Assembly (NCBI RefSeq): GCF_002159625.1 | Contig: NZ_NFIZ01000018.1 | Location: 1-45,263 of the forward strand | Origin: Olsenella sp. An285 | GTDB lineage: Bacteria; Actinomycetota; Coriobacteriia; Coriobacteriales; Atopobiaceae | Direction: 5' to 3' | DNA length: 45,263 nucleotides | Shown: one piece after another, positions 8,600 to 16,300 of the stretch | How positions within the stretch are numbered: position 1 is the first letter of the stretch | How the letters are laid out: every line of letters begins with the position of its first letter | The notes under the pieces: model-generated | What the model saw: the letters and a program-made list of their open reading frames with translations, nothing else | The model's database searches: none | What the model was told of the DNA's origin: nothing | Position numbers and translations under genes: made by a program

Positions 8600-9439
8600 T
8601 TAGGCGTTGAGGTACAGGTCGACGATCTCGGCGTACTCCTCGGGGTAGAAGCCGATCTCGCCGGTGAAGCGGGTGAGGGCGATGAGGCCGCCGTCGATCT
8701 CCGGGATGCCGGCGAGCATCTCGGCGTTGTCGGACTTGAGGCCGCCGCCGTAGACCACGTCCACGCCGGGCACGACGCTCTTGATGAGGCGGGCGACCTT
8801 GGTGATGTAGGGGGCGTCCGCCGGCGTCTTGCCGGGGCCGATGCTCCAGACGGGCTCGTAGGCGATGCGCACGCCGGAGAGGTCCGCGCCCTCGAGGCCT
8901 TGGGTCACCTGGGCGGTGAGGACGGCCTCCCAGTCGTCGACCTCCTCCTCGCGCTCGCCCATGCAGAAGAGGACCTTGAGGCCGGCGGCCTGCGCGGCGC
9001 GCACCTCGCGGGAGAGAATGCGGCTCACGGCCGCCTCCACCTCGGCCGGGTCCGCCCCGGTCTCGCCCATGATGGCGCGCAGGTTCATGCGCTCCTCGCA
9101 GTGGCCGATGAGCGCCCAGGTGCAGCCGAGCTGCGCCACGGAGTTGCCGGTGCGCAGCGTGGTGAAGGCGCCGAAGTTGCCGCCGGGGGCGGTGTCGGCC
9201 ACGTGGACGCCCTGGCAGCCGATGCCGAGCGGGCTGCCCTCGGCGCCGGCGCAGGCGCCCACGAGGTGCGCCTCGGGGAGGAACGCGGCGAACTCCGCGA
9301 CGTCGGCGTACTTCTCGGCGACGCCCTTGATGGAGGACGCCACGGCCTCGCCCCAGCGGGCGGGCTCGGCGAGGCGGTTCACGCCGCCGCGCTCCGGCGT
9401 CACGTCAAAGCGCTTGAGGTTGAGGAAGATGTGCTTCAT
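8600..9439 (-). CDS. tpiA: Triosephosphate isomerase (divergent)
   Basis: 279 residues; interconverts dihydroxyacetone phosphate and glyceraldehyde-3-phosphate. Catalytic residues are all recognisable: Asn7/Lys9 in LNLKR, His113 in ALIGHCEER and Glu195 in IAYEPVWSIGPGKTP. It is divergent: NLKRF replaces the usual NWKMN, and it is about 25 residues longer than standard TpiA, with an extended YGGGLKSDN...TRFTGEIGF C-terminal part. It may be a second, cluster-specific isomerase rather than the housekeeping copy. GGAG lies six bases before the ATG. Confidence 0.85.
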   Translation of the reverse strand: MKHIFLNLKRFDVTPERGGVNRLAEPARWGEAVASSIKGVAEKYADVAEFAAFLPEAHLVGACAGAEGSPLGIGCQGVHVADTAPGGNFGAFTTLRTGNSVAQLGCTWALIGHCEERMNLRAIMGETGADPAEVEAAVSRILSREVRAAQAAGLKVLFCMGEREEEVDDWEAVLTAQVTQGLEGADLSGVRIAYEPVWSIGPGKTPADAPYITKVARLIKSVVPGVDVVYGGGLKSDNAEMLAGIPEIDGGLIALTRFTGEIGFYPEEYAEIVDLYLNA

Positions 9440-9453
9440 AGAGGCTCCAATCT

Positions 9454-9489
9454 GTGGTCTCGAGCGTGGTCTCGGACGTGGTCTGGCGG
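9454..9489. repeat. Three 12-nt direct repeats
   Basis: GTGGTCT recurs at 9454, 9466 and 9478 with 12-base period (GTGGTCTCGAGC, GTGGTCTCGGAC, GTGGTCTGGCGG). It lies between pfk and tpiA, overlapping the start of the hairpin at 9485. Confidence 0.6.
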
Positions 9490-9516
9490 GCGGGCCCGCG
9501 TGCGGCCCCGCCCGCC
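9485..9516 (-). terminator. Hairpin between pfk and tpiA
   Basis: GGCGGGCGGG (9485-9494) pairs with CCCGCCCGCC (9507-9516), a perfect 10-bp stem eight bases past the pfk stop. It could attenuate read-through into tpiA or protect the upstream message. There is no clear T-run. Confidence 0.55.
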
Positions 9517-9523
9517 GCGGGCG

Positions 9524-10690
9524 TCACACGAAGCTGGCGAAGCGCGGGAGCGCCGGCCCCAGCAGCGGGCGGCACCAGCTGCGGAAGGCGTCGGTCACGC
9601 CGTTGCCGCGCTCGTTGATGAACTCGTCCGGCACGGTGCGCTCGTCCAGCATGACCTTCTCGATGGGGATGCGGATGAGGCGGGACTCGTAGGGCGTGGT
9701 GGAGACGCGCTCGATGCCCACCATCTTGCCGGAGTCGCCCTCCAGCACGGCGCGCGTGGCCTCGCGGCCGCAGGCGACGGCCTCCTCGCGGTCCACGGGA
9801 CTCTGCCAGGCGATGGAGGCGCGGCCGATGAGGCCGGGCTTCTCCGAGCGCGCCTTGTAGCCCAGCTCGGAGATCACGAGCTTGGCGAGATGCGCGGAGA
9901 CGTCGCCGAAGTACGTGGCGCGGCCCACGGTCATGAGGGGCGGGGCCACGGGGGTGCCGTCGGCGGTGTGCACGCCCTCGCTCACCACCACCACGCCCGA
10001 GCCCTTCTCGTCTATGAGGCGCTGGGCGTCGTCCAGGAAGGCGCGCTCGTCGAAGGCGCGCTCGGGCAGGTAGATGAGGTCGGGTCCGCCGGTGCCGGAC
10101 TCGTCCGCGAAGCAGCTCGCCGCGGTGACCCAGCCGGCGTTTCTGCCCATGGCCTCGACCACCACGATGTGGATGGGAAGGCCGCGCACGTCGCAGCAGA
10201 TGGCGGACGTGGTGGCCGCCATGTAGCGCGCCGCGCTCGCGAAGCCGGGCGCGTGGTCCGTGACCGCGATGTCGTTGTCCATGGTCTTGGGGATGCCCAC
10301 CACGTCGATGGGCACGCCCTCCTCGTGGCAGGCGCGCCAGATCTTGCCGCAGGTGTCCATCGTGCCGTTGCCGCCGGTGCACAGCAGCCAGCGGACGCCC
10401 TGCTCGCCCAGGGCGTGGGCGAGCTCGCGGTAGTCCTCGTCCTCGAGGGGCTTGCGGCTGGTGCCAATGGCAGAGGAGGGCGAGAAGGGCAGGAGGTCGA
10501 GCTTCTCGCGCGGGACCTGGCGGAAGTCCACGAACCTGCCCTCGGTGATGCCGCCCACGCCGCCCAGGGCGCCGAGCACGCGGCCCACGCCCGGGGCGGA
10601 GAGGGCCTCGTCCACCGCGCCGTAGAGCGAGGCGTTGATGACGGCGGTGGGGCCGCCGCCGTGGACGACGAGAAGGCCGTCGGATACCAT
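9524..10690 (-). CDS. pfkA: 6-phosphofructokinase (PfkA family, group III-like)
   Basis: 388 residues; phosphorylates fructose-6-phosphate to fructose-1,6-bisphosphate. Motifs: GGGPTAVIN at 11-19, GGNGTMDT at 106-113, PKTMDND at 134-140, MGRNAGW for substrate binding. The PKTxDND lysine is found in PPi-dependent and actinobacterial group III enzymes. However, Gly109, at the donor-selecting position (Asp in PPi enzymes), suggests ATP. The donor therefore stays open. The ATG at 10690 is two bases beyond the fba stop codon, so the genes are coupled. Longer upstream reading frames in this phase only shadow fba. Confidence 0.85.
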   Translation of the reverse strand: MVSDGLLVVHGGGPTAVINASLYGAVDEALSAPGVGRVLGALGGVGGITEGRFVDFRQVPREKLDLLPFSPSSAIGTSRKPLEDEDYRELAHALGEQGVRWLLCTGGNGTMDTCGKIWRACHEEGVPIDVVGIPKTMDNDIAVTDHAPGFASAARYMAATTSAICCDVRGLPIHIVVVEAMGRNAGWVTAASCFADESGTGGPDLIYLPERAFDERAFLDDAQRLIDEKGSGVVVVSEGVHTADGTPVAPPLMTVGRATYFGDVSAHLAKLVISELGYKARSEKPGLIGRASIAWQSPVDREEAVACGREATRAVLEGDSGKMVGIERVSTTPYESRLIRIPIEKVMLDERTVPDEFINERGNGVTDAFRSWCRPLLGPALPRFASFV

Positions 10691-10692
10691 GG

Positions 10693-11850
10693 CTAGATCC
10701 CCGCCTTCTCGTAGCGCTCGGCCATCTCCTCGAGGGTGACGGTCTCGACGTCCGGGTAGTGGCCGAAGCTGCCGAACTCCACGATGAGGGTGGCCACGGC
10801 CTCCTTCACGCCGGCCTCGATGGCGGCCACGAGGGCGGCGCGGTCGTCGTCCTCGACCACGCCGTACATGACGGTGTCGTAGACGGGCGGGAGGAAGGCG
10901 CGCGGGTCGGGGTTCTCCGGGTGCTCCTTGAGGAGCTGGTAGACGCCGCCGATGGACGGGCTCTCCTGCAGCTCCGGGCGCGTGGCAAAGAGCTCGCGCA
11001 TGTTGCGGGTCACGGCGAGGCGGATGTCCGTGTCCACGTTGATCTTGTTGATGCCGGCGGGGATGGCGGCCTTGAGCTCGGAGAGACTGATGCCGTAGGC
11101 GTTCTTGATGTCGCCGCCCAGGGCGTTGATCTCGCGCACGATGTAGCCCGGGACGGTGGAGGAGCCGTGGCTCACGAGCGCGCAGTCGAGGCCCTCGTGG
11201 GCGAGGCACTCGCGGATGGCAATGGGGATCTCGCGGCGCAGCTTCACGTCCTTGCCCTTGGAGGGGCCGTGCATGGTGCCGTAGCTGATGGCGAGGGCGT
11301 CGACCTTGGTGTTGCGCACGAACTCGACCGCGGTGAGCGGGTTGGTGTAGGTGCTCGAGGCGGCGAAGACGTGGTCCTCGACGCCGGCCAGCACGCCGAG
11401 CTCGCCCTCGACGGAGACGCCGCGCGGGTGGGCGTACTTCACGACCTCGCGCGTGAGCTCCATGTTTTCCTCCAGCGGCAGGGAGGAGCCGTCGATCATG
11501 ACGGAGGTGTAGCCGCCCGCGATGGCGGCCTTGACGCTCTCCATGTCGCGGCCGTGGTCGAGGTGCAGGACCACGGGGATGGGGCTGTTCTCGCCGTACT
11601 TCTTCACGGCGTCGCCGATGTTCTTGGCGCCGACGATCTTGTCCTCCACGGTGCCGTTGGCAAAGTCCGCACGGCCGCCCATGAAGGCGTTGGCGAGGTC
11701 GGCGCCCTGCAGGATGGCGGCGCTCCTCAGCATCTCGTGGACCTCGATGACTGCCTTTGCCTGGCAGACGGCGTTGACGTTGAACGCGCCCTGGGCGTAG
11801 CCCCCCTTGCGTGCGGCGTCCAGAACGGGCTTGAGCGGTACGAGTGCCAT
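10693..11850 (-). CDS. fba: Class II fructose-bisphosphate aldolase family protein
   Basis: 385 residues, about 100 longer than FbaA/GatY-type enzymes. Zinc-dependent aldol cleavage of fructose-1,6-bisphosphate (or tagatose-1,6-bisphosphate) is expected. Catalytic Asp98 and zinc ligand His99 lie in VVLHLDHG; further ligands are expected in GTMHG and VSHGSS; NKINVDTD is the phosphate-binding segment. The C-terminal half carries an extended KEHPENPDPRAFLPPVYDTVMYGV region. It is the first structural gene of the glycolytic cluster. AAGGAG sits nine bases before the ATG. The aldolase could prefer tagatose-bisphosphate, which sequence alone cannot decide; the adjacent pgi and pfk favour fructose. 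Confidence 0.88.
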   Translation of the reverse strand: MALVPLKPVLDAARKGGYAQGAFNVNAVCQAKAVIEVHEMLRSAAILQGADLANAFMGGRADFANGTVEDKIVGAKNIGDAVKKYGENSPIPVVLHLDHGRDMESVKAAIAGGYTSVMIDGSSLPLEENMELTREVVKYAHPRGVSVEGELGVLAGVEDHVFAASSTYTNPLTAVEFVRNTKVDALAISYGTMHGPSKGKDVKLRREIPIAIRECLAHEGLDCALVSHGSSTVPGYIVREINALGGDIKNAYGISLSELKAAIPAGINKINVDTDIRLAVTRNMRELFATRPELQESPSIGGVYQLLKEHPENPDPRAFLPPVYDTVMYGVVEDDDRAALVAAIEAGVKEAVATLIVEFGSFGHYPDVETVTLEEMAERYEKAGI

Positions 11851-11949
11851 GCGACCATCTCCTTGTTCGGGCCCGGTCCCCCGGGCGCTTTCCTGTGACG
11901 TTCCTTGCCGTGCGTGTCGTGCGACGTGCCGTGCGAACTTCTCGGAGCA

Positions 11950-11968
11950 GACGGGGACGAGCCCCGTC
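11950..11968 (-). terminator. Terminator-like hairpin after the lacI-family gene
   Basis: GACGGGG (11950-11956) pairs with CCCCGTC (11962-11968) around ACGAG, four bases downstream of the regulator's stop codon. It separates the regulator from fba, which probably has its own promoter. No good -10 box was found in 11851-11949. Confidence 0.5.
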
Positions 11969-11971
11969 CGC

Positions 11972-13030
11972 TTAGTGCTGACGGGGCTCGAGCCTGGGCT
12001 CGATGACGTTGGTGAGCTTGATGATGCGGGCGGAGGGGGCGTTGCCCCTCATGAGCGAGAGGATCTCCTCCGCGCAGGCGATGCCGGTCTCGTAGTTGGG
12101 GAGGCGCGTGTAGAAGTCCGCCGCGAGCCAGTTCTCACCGTTGTTGGCGAGCTCGGCGTAGACGAGGCGCCGCTCCGGGGCCACCTTGCGGAAGAAGTGC
12201 GTCCAGGTGGCCCAGCTCGTGATCACGGCGTCTCCGTCGCGCGCCTCCTCGAGCACCCCGCGCGCGGTCTCCATGAGCTCCTCGCTCAGCTTGAGGCCGT
12301 CCTCGGTGTTGCCCACGGTGTAGCGCTCGTCCCAGACGTCGATGTTGTGCAGGTCGACGGGGGCCTCGCGCACGAGGAGCTCCGCGCCGGAGGTCTCGCA
12401 CATGTCGCGTACGCCCTGCTCGCGCAGGCGCTCCTGGGCGGTGTCTATCCGCGGCCTGAGGTAGACCACGCGGCGGCACCCGCGCTCGAGCACGCGCGAG
12501 GTGATGAGGCGCGCCCCGCCGCTGTAGTCGAGGTCCACGGTGCTGTAGGTGTCCGCCTGCTGCTGGCAGTCAAAGACCACGAGCGGGGCGGACTCGTCCG
12601 AGAGGACCTTGAGGCTCTCCGCGTCCGGGCCCTCGTTCTCGATGCCTATGAATATGATGCCGCCCACGCGCCCGGCGAGGTAGGCGCTCGCGTAGTCCGC
12701 GTGCCCCAGGGCGTCCGTCCTGTTGCCCAGGAGAAGGACGTTGTAGCCGTCCTCCTCAAGGCGGGTCTGGATGCCAAAGGCCATCTGGCTGAAGCGGGGG
12801 ACCGAGAGGTTTCTTCTTAGGACCACGCCCACGCAGGGGACGTTGCGGCTCCTGAGCGTGCGCGCGTGCGCGTTGGGCATGTAGTTGAGGCGTCGCGCGG
12901 CTTGAAGGACCCGCTTGCGCGTCTCCGGGCGTATGGACTGACCGGGGGTGTTATTGATCACATAGGAGACGGTCGCCGCGGTGACCCCGGCCTCCTGCGC
13001 CACGTCCTTGAGCGTCGTACGCTTGCGCAT
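11972..13030 (-). CDS. LacI-family transcriptional regulator
   Basis: 352 residues. The ATG at 13030 is preferred over an upstream in-frame ATG because GGAGG lies five bases before it and the HTH begins at once: MRKRTTLKDVAQEAGVTAATVSYVINN, with hinge helix region RRLNYMPNAHARTLR. The periplasmic-binding-protein-like sensor domain follows (GVVLRRNLS..., GGIIFIGIEN). It probably binds a sugar or sugar phosphate. It lies between the glycolytic cluster (same strand) and the divergent ABC/nag operon. The divergent region contains two copies of ACTTAATCG-N4-AGTGA, one on each side, so it probably regulates itself and the transporter operon; control of fba is less clear. Confidence 0.88.
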   Translation of the reverse strand: MRKRTTLKDVAQEAGVTAATVSYVINNTPGQSIRPETRKRVLQAARRLNYMPNAHARTLRSRNVPCVGVVLRRNLSVPRFSQMAFGIQTRLEEDGYNVLLLGNRTDALGHADYASAYLAGRVGGIIFIGIENEGPDAESLKVLSDESAPLVVFDCQQQADTYSTVDLDYSGGARLITSRVLERGCRRVVYLRPRIDTAQERLREQGVRDMCETSGAELLVREAPVDLHNIDVWDERYTVGNTEDGLKLSEELMETARGVLEEARDGDAVITSWATWTHFFRKVAPERRLVYAELANNGENWLAADFYTRLPNYETGIACAEEILSLMRGNAPSARIIKLTNVIEPRLEPRQH

Positions 13031-13052
13031 TACCGCCTCCAATCTCCCCATG

Positions 13053-13080
13053 CTCACTTTTTCGATTAAGTGAGATAGTA
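13053..13080 (-). promoter_or_regulatory. Operator-like inverted repeat at the lacI-family promoter
   Basis: CTCACTT (13053-13059) and AAGTGAG (13068-13074) form a perfect 7-8-7 inverted repeat. TACTAT, read on the minus strand at 13080-13075, is a fair -10 box, which would place the transcription start inside the repeat. Read on the minus strand the site contains ACTTAATCG-N4-AGTGA, shared with 13267-13284. Confidence 0.6.
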
Positions 13081-13084
13081 CCTG

Positions 13085-13443
13085 TTTACCATGACACGGC
13101 GCTTACGGCCACCAAAACTTGGAGAAAAGCGCTGGCGGGCAAAAACCGACCATTTAGCGAGGTTAAGGGGTTAACAAGTGCTGAGCGGTACCAAATTTGC
13201 CCCGAGCGGCCTTTATCAGAAGTTTACACTAGGAATTCCTCGGGTCCTGTGATTACATGTGCATTAACTTAATCGTTTGAGTGATGGGACGATTAGGCCC
13301 AGACGAGTTCCACGTTCTTCTCGGTGTGTTTGATTGCTTAGATCTTTGGTACGTAGCACGTTAGCCCGGATGCTCTCGTCGCACCTCAGGGAGTCCTCAG
13401 CAGGGGGAGAGGCGACGGCGGGATGGAACGAAGGAGGCCGTAA
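13085..13443. other. Rest of the divergent intergenic region
   Basis: No gene is seen. It contains the second operator-like motif, one GTTCTTCTCG decamer at 13314-13323, and a leader hairpin CGTCGC (13377-13382)/GCGACG (13412-13417) before the AAGGAGG at 13431-13437. I looked for a TPP-type riboswitch because of the transporter family and found no match to its conserved core. Confidence 0.4.
13267..13284 (+). promoter_or_regulatory. Second copy of the operator-like motif, ABC-operon side
   Basis: ACTTAATCG-TTTG-AGTGA repeats the motif found at the regulator's own promoter. It overlaps a further inverted repeat TAATCGT (13270-13276)/ACGATTA (13289-13295). The position, about 160 bases upstream of the permease start, fits an operator for the divergent operon. 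Confidence 0.55.
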
Positions 13444-14223
13444 TTGAAAGAGAAGAAAGTACCCATCTGGAGTAAGGTGCCAAGCTGGGCTTGGGCACTC
13501 ATCTCCCTGGCGCTGGCGATAGCTCTGTGGCTCGCCGCCTCCGGCACGTGGCCGGCGGTCTTTGCGTCGCCCGACAAGGTCCTCGCGGCCTTCATGGAGC
13601 GCGCCCAGAGCGGTCTTCTCTGGGAGCACGTCTGGGCGTCGGTCTCCCGCGTCCTCACCGGCTTTGGCATAGCCTTCGTGGTGTCCATCCCGGTGGCCTT
13701 CCTCATGGCGTGGTACGACCCGTTCCGCCACGTCGTGGAGCCCTGGATCCAGTTCATCCGCAACATCCCGCCGCTGGCCTACGTCTTCCTGATCATCGCC
13801 GCCCTCGGCATCGGTCAGACTTCCAAGATCACGGTCATCTTCATCGCGGCGTTCCTGGTCATGGTCATCACCATCTACCAGGGCGTCAAGGGCGTGGACG
13901 TCACGCTCATCAAGGCGGCGCGCGTGCTGGGCGCCACGCAGAGGGACATCTTCTTCAAGGTCACCATCCCCGCCTCGACGCCGTTCATCCTCGTCGCGGC
14001 GCGCCTGGGCCTCTCCACCTCGCTCACCACGCTCATGGCGTCGGAGATCGTCGGTGGCGACAAGGGCATCGGCATGATGATCCAGCAGGCGAGCGGCTAC
14101 TACCAGATGGACGTCGTGCTCCTGGGCATCATCATGCTCGGCATTATCGGCATCTGCTTCGAGAAGATCGTCCGGTTCCTTGAGAGGAGGTTCACGGGAT
14201 GGCAGGAAACGATTCAGCAGTAA
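13444..14223 (+). CDS. ABC transporter permease, SsuC/TauC-like
   Basis: 259 residues, starting at a TTG codon six bases after AAGGAGG. About six membrane segments are visible, with the inner-membrane permease EAA-like loop around KAARVLGATQRDIFFKVTIPAS that contacts the ATPase. The family serves nitrate, sulfonate, taurine, aliphatic sulfonate and thiamine-precursor importers. It is the first gene of the set; its last 25 bases overlap the ATPase gene. Downstream amino-sugar genes make the substrate uncertain. Confidence 0.85.
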   Translation: MKEKKVPIWSKVPSWAWALISLALAIALWLAASGTWPAVFASPDKVLAAFMERAQSGLLWEHVWASVSRVLTGFGIAFVVSIPVAFLMAWYDPFRHVVEPWIQFIRNIPPLAYVFLIIAALGIGQTSKITVIFIAAFLVMVITIYQGVKGVDVTLIKAARVLGATQRDIFFKVTIPASTPFILVAARLGLSTSLTTLMASEIVGGDKGIGMMIQQASGYYQMDVVLLGIIMLGIIGICFEKIVRFLERRFTGWQETIQQ

Positions 14224-14990
14224 AGGTCCACATCGAGAACGTGGTCAAGAAGTTCAACACCCGCAAGGGCGAGGTGGTTGCCCTCAACGGCGCCAACTTC
14301 GACATCCACGAGAACGAGTTCGTGTGCGTCGTCGGGCCGTCCGGCTGCGGCAAGTCCACGCTCCTGAACATCATCGGTGGCCTTGAGGAGCCCACCGAGG
14401 GCCGCGTCCTGGTGGACGGCCAGGAGGTCACCGGCCCCGGTCCCGACCGCGGCATCGTCTTCCAGCAGTACGCGCTCTTCCCGTGGCTCACGGTCCTCGA
14501 GAACGTCAAGTTTGGCCTCAAGCTCCAGGGCAAGTCCGACAAGGAGGCCGAGGAGATCGCGCTCAAGTACATCAAGCTCGTCGAGCTCCAGGACTTCGTG
14601 CAGTCCTACCCCAAGGAGCTCTCGGGCGGCATGAAGCAGCGCGTGGCCATCGCCCGCGCCTACGCGGTCAACCCCAAGGTCCTGCTCATGGACGAGCCCT
14701 TTGGCGCCCTTGACGCGCAGACGCGCACCCAGCTTCAGTCCGAGCTGCTCGAGACCTGGGAGAAGGAGCAGAAGACCTGCTTCTTCATCACGCACGACGT
14801 CGAGGAGGCCATCATCCTCGCCCAGCGCGTCATCATCATGTACGCGCGCCCGGGCCGCGTGAAGGAGATCGTGGACATCGACATCCCGTATCCCCGCACG
14901 CAGGAGACCAAGATGACCCCGCGCTTCCTCGAGCTCAAGAACCACATCTGGAGCCAGGTCTACCAGGAGTACCTCTCCGTCCGCAAGTAG
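14199..14990 (+). CDS. ABC transporter ATP-binding protein, SsuB/TauB-like
   Basis: 263 residues. Walker A GPSGCGKST at 46-54, Q-loop QQYALFPWLTVLENV, signature LSGGMKQRVAIARA, Walker B LLMDEPFGALD and the switch ITHDVEEA are all intact, so it should be active. It powers import through the permease encoded directly upstream, with which it overlaps by 25 bases. AGGAGG is located inside the permease 3' end before the ATG. Confidence 0.9.
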   Translation: MAGNDSAVKVHIENVVKKFNTRKGEVVALNGANFDIHENEFVCVVGPSGCGKSTLLNIIGGLEEPTEGRVLVDGQEVTGPGPDRGIVFQQYALFPWLTVLENVKFGLKLQGKSDKEAEEIALKYIKLVELQDFVQSYPKELSGGMKQRVAIARAYAVNPKVLLMDEPFGALDAQTRTQLQSELLETWEKEQKTCFFITHDVEEAIILAQRVIIMYARPGRVKEIVDIDIPYPRTQETKMTPRFLELKNHIWSQVYQEYLSVRK

Positions 14991-15082
14991 GTCGGGACAG
15001 CGCAAGATGACGCGGGGCGCGCCCCGCGTCTGGAAAGGGAGGGAAGCGAAGAAGAACTCGCTTCCAGGAGAAAGGAAACGAT

Positions 15083-16177
15083 ATGAAGAAGATCGACATG
15101 AACCAGCTCAGCCGCCGCTCCTTCCTCAAGGTCGCCGGTGCCGCCGGCGTCGTGGGCTCCGGCATGGTCCTCGCCGGCTGCGACAACGGCACCCAGGAGC
15201 CCGCTGCCGACGACACCGCCGACGAGGGCGGCGAGGAGCCGGCCGGCACCGAGTACGAGCCCGTCACTGTCCACGTTGCCTTCATGCCCAACCTGGGCTC
15301 CGCCGCCACGCTCTTCTCGGCCATTGACCAGGGCTACTTCGATGAGGTCGGCATCACCGTCGAGACCGAGCAGTTCCAGGCCGGCCCCGCCGAGATCACG
15401 GCCATGCAGTCCGGCTCCGTGGATATCTCCCAGATCGGCCACGGCGCGCACTCCCTGTGCATCCAGGGCCAGGCCAAGATCTTCGCGTTCGACCAGCTCT
15501 CCCAGGCAGACTGCGTGGTCGCCAACAAGTCCCACGGCATCGAGACCGGCGCTGACCTCGCCGGCAAGACGGTGGGCGTCGCCTCCGGCACCTCCTCCGA
15601 GATCATCCTCCAGTACGTGCTCCAGGACGCCGGCCTCACCGTCGACGACATCAACACCGTCGAGATGGACGTCTCCGGCATGACGACGGCCCTCATCTCC
15701 GGCCAGATCGACGCCGCCGCCACCTGGTCGCCCAACACCGTCACCCTCGAGGAGCAGCTCGGCGACGACTACCTCGTCCTCGGCACCAACACGGACTACT
15801 CCGACGAGGTCGCCTTCCCCGGCTCCTACGTCGTCCTGCCCGAGTACGCCGAGGAGAACCACGACGTCCTCGTGCGCTTTGGCGCCGCTCTGGACAAGGG
15901 CAAGGTCTACCGCGCCGAGCACATCGACGACGTGGCCAAGCTGCTTGCCTCCGAGCTGGGCGTTCCCGAGGACACGCTCCTTCAGTCCACGGGCGAGGGC
16001 GACTGGCAGGGTGCCGTCGACGCCATCGGCAACACCGACACCATCGTGGGCTACTACGAGGCCCAGCAGAAGGTCTTCCTGGACGGCGGCCAGATCGAGG
16101 CCGAGGTGCCCGTCGAGGACTACGTCCTGACCGACGTCATCACCGAGTCCGACGAGCTCTACAGCACCATGGCGTAG
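15083..16177 (+). CDS. NMT1/SsuA-type substrate-binding lipoprotein
   Basis: 364 residues. The N-terminus carries a twin-arginine motif (RRSFLKVAG, Arg11-Arg12) and a lipobox LAGC with Cys33, so the protein is probably exported folded and anchored by lipid outside the membrane. An acidic, alanine-rich linker follows, then the two-lobed binding domain of the NMT1/THI5-like family (FMPNLGSAATLFSAIDQGYFDEVGITVE, GKTVGVASGTSSEIILQYVL). AGGAG precedes the ATG. With the permease and ATPase just upstream it forms one importer. The ligand is not evident; taurine, sulfonates or a small metabolite tied to amino-sugar use are options. Confidence 0.87.
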   Translation: MKKIDMNQLSRRSFLKVAGAAGVVGSGMVLAGCDNGTQEPAADDTADEGGEEPAGTEYEPVTVHVAFMPNLGSAATLFSAIDQGYFDEVGITVETEQFQAGPAEITAMQSGSVDISQIGHGAHSLCIQGQAKIFAFDQLSQADCVVANKSHGIETGADLAGKTVGVASGTSSEIILQYVLQDAGLTVDDINTVEMDVSGMTTALISGQIDAAATWSPNTVTLEEQLGDDYLVLGTNTDYSDEVAFPGSYVVLPEYAEENHDVLVRFGAALDKGKVYRAEHIDDVAKLLASELGVPEDTLLQSTGEGDWQGAVDAIGNTDTIVGYYEAQQKVFLDGGQIEAEVPVEDYVLTDVITESDELYSTMA

Positions 16178-16200
16178 CGCTCTGACGCAGCAATCTCTAG

Positions 16201-16273
16201 GGGGCGCGCGGCGCCCCTGAAAGACGGCCTCTCCGCAGCAGGGTGACCCTCCCCATCCGCGCGGGGAGGCCGT
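16201..16273 (+). promoter_or_regulatory. Structured leader between the binding protein and the NagB-like gene
   Basis: Two stems: GGGGCGC/GCGCCCC (16201-16207, 16211-16217) and a 13-bp stem, 16224-16236 with 16261-16273, containing one wobble and a 24-base loop. The second ends 20 bases before the Shine-Dalgarno. The first may be a weak terminator, the second a leader that adjusts expression of the downstream pair. Confidence 0.45.
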
Positions 16274-16300
16274 ATCGCGCAAGCGAGACAAGGAGGAAGC

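Noticed and set aside
6893-10696. Very long plus-strand open frame (1267 codons) opposite the glycolytic cluster
   Set aside because: It spans several minus-strand genes with clear families, has no ribosome site and reads as a Val/Ala/Gly/His-rich shadow, typical of GC-rich antisense frames.
13324-13443. TPP or other riboswitch before the ABC transporter
   Set aside because: Only a 6-bp hairpin and no conserved aptamer core could be recognised.
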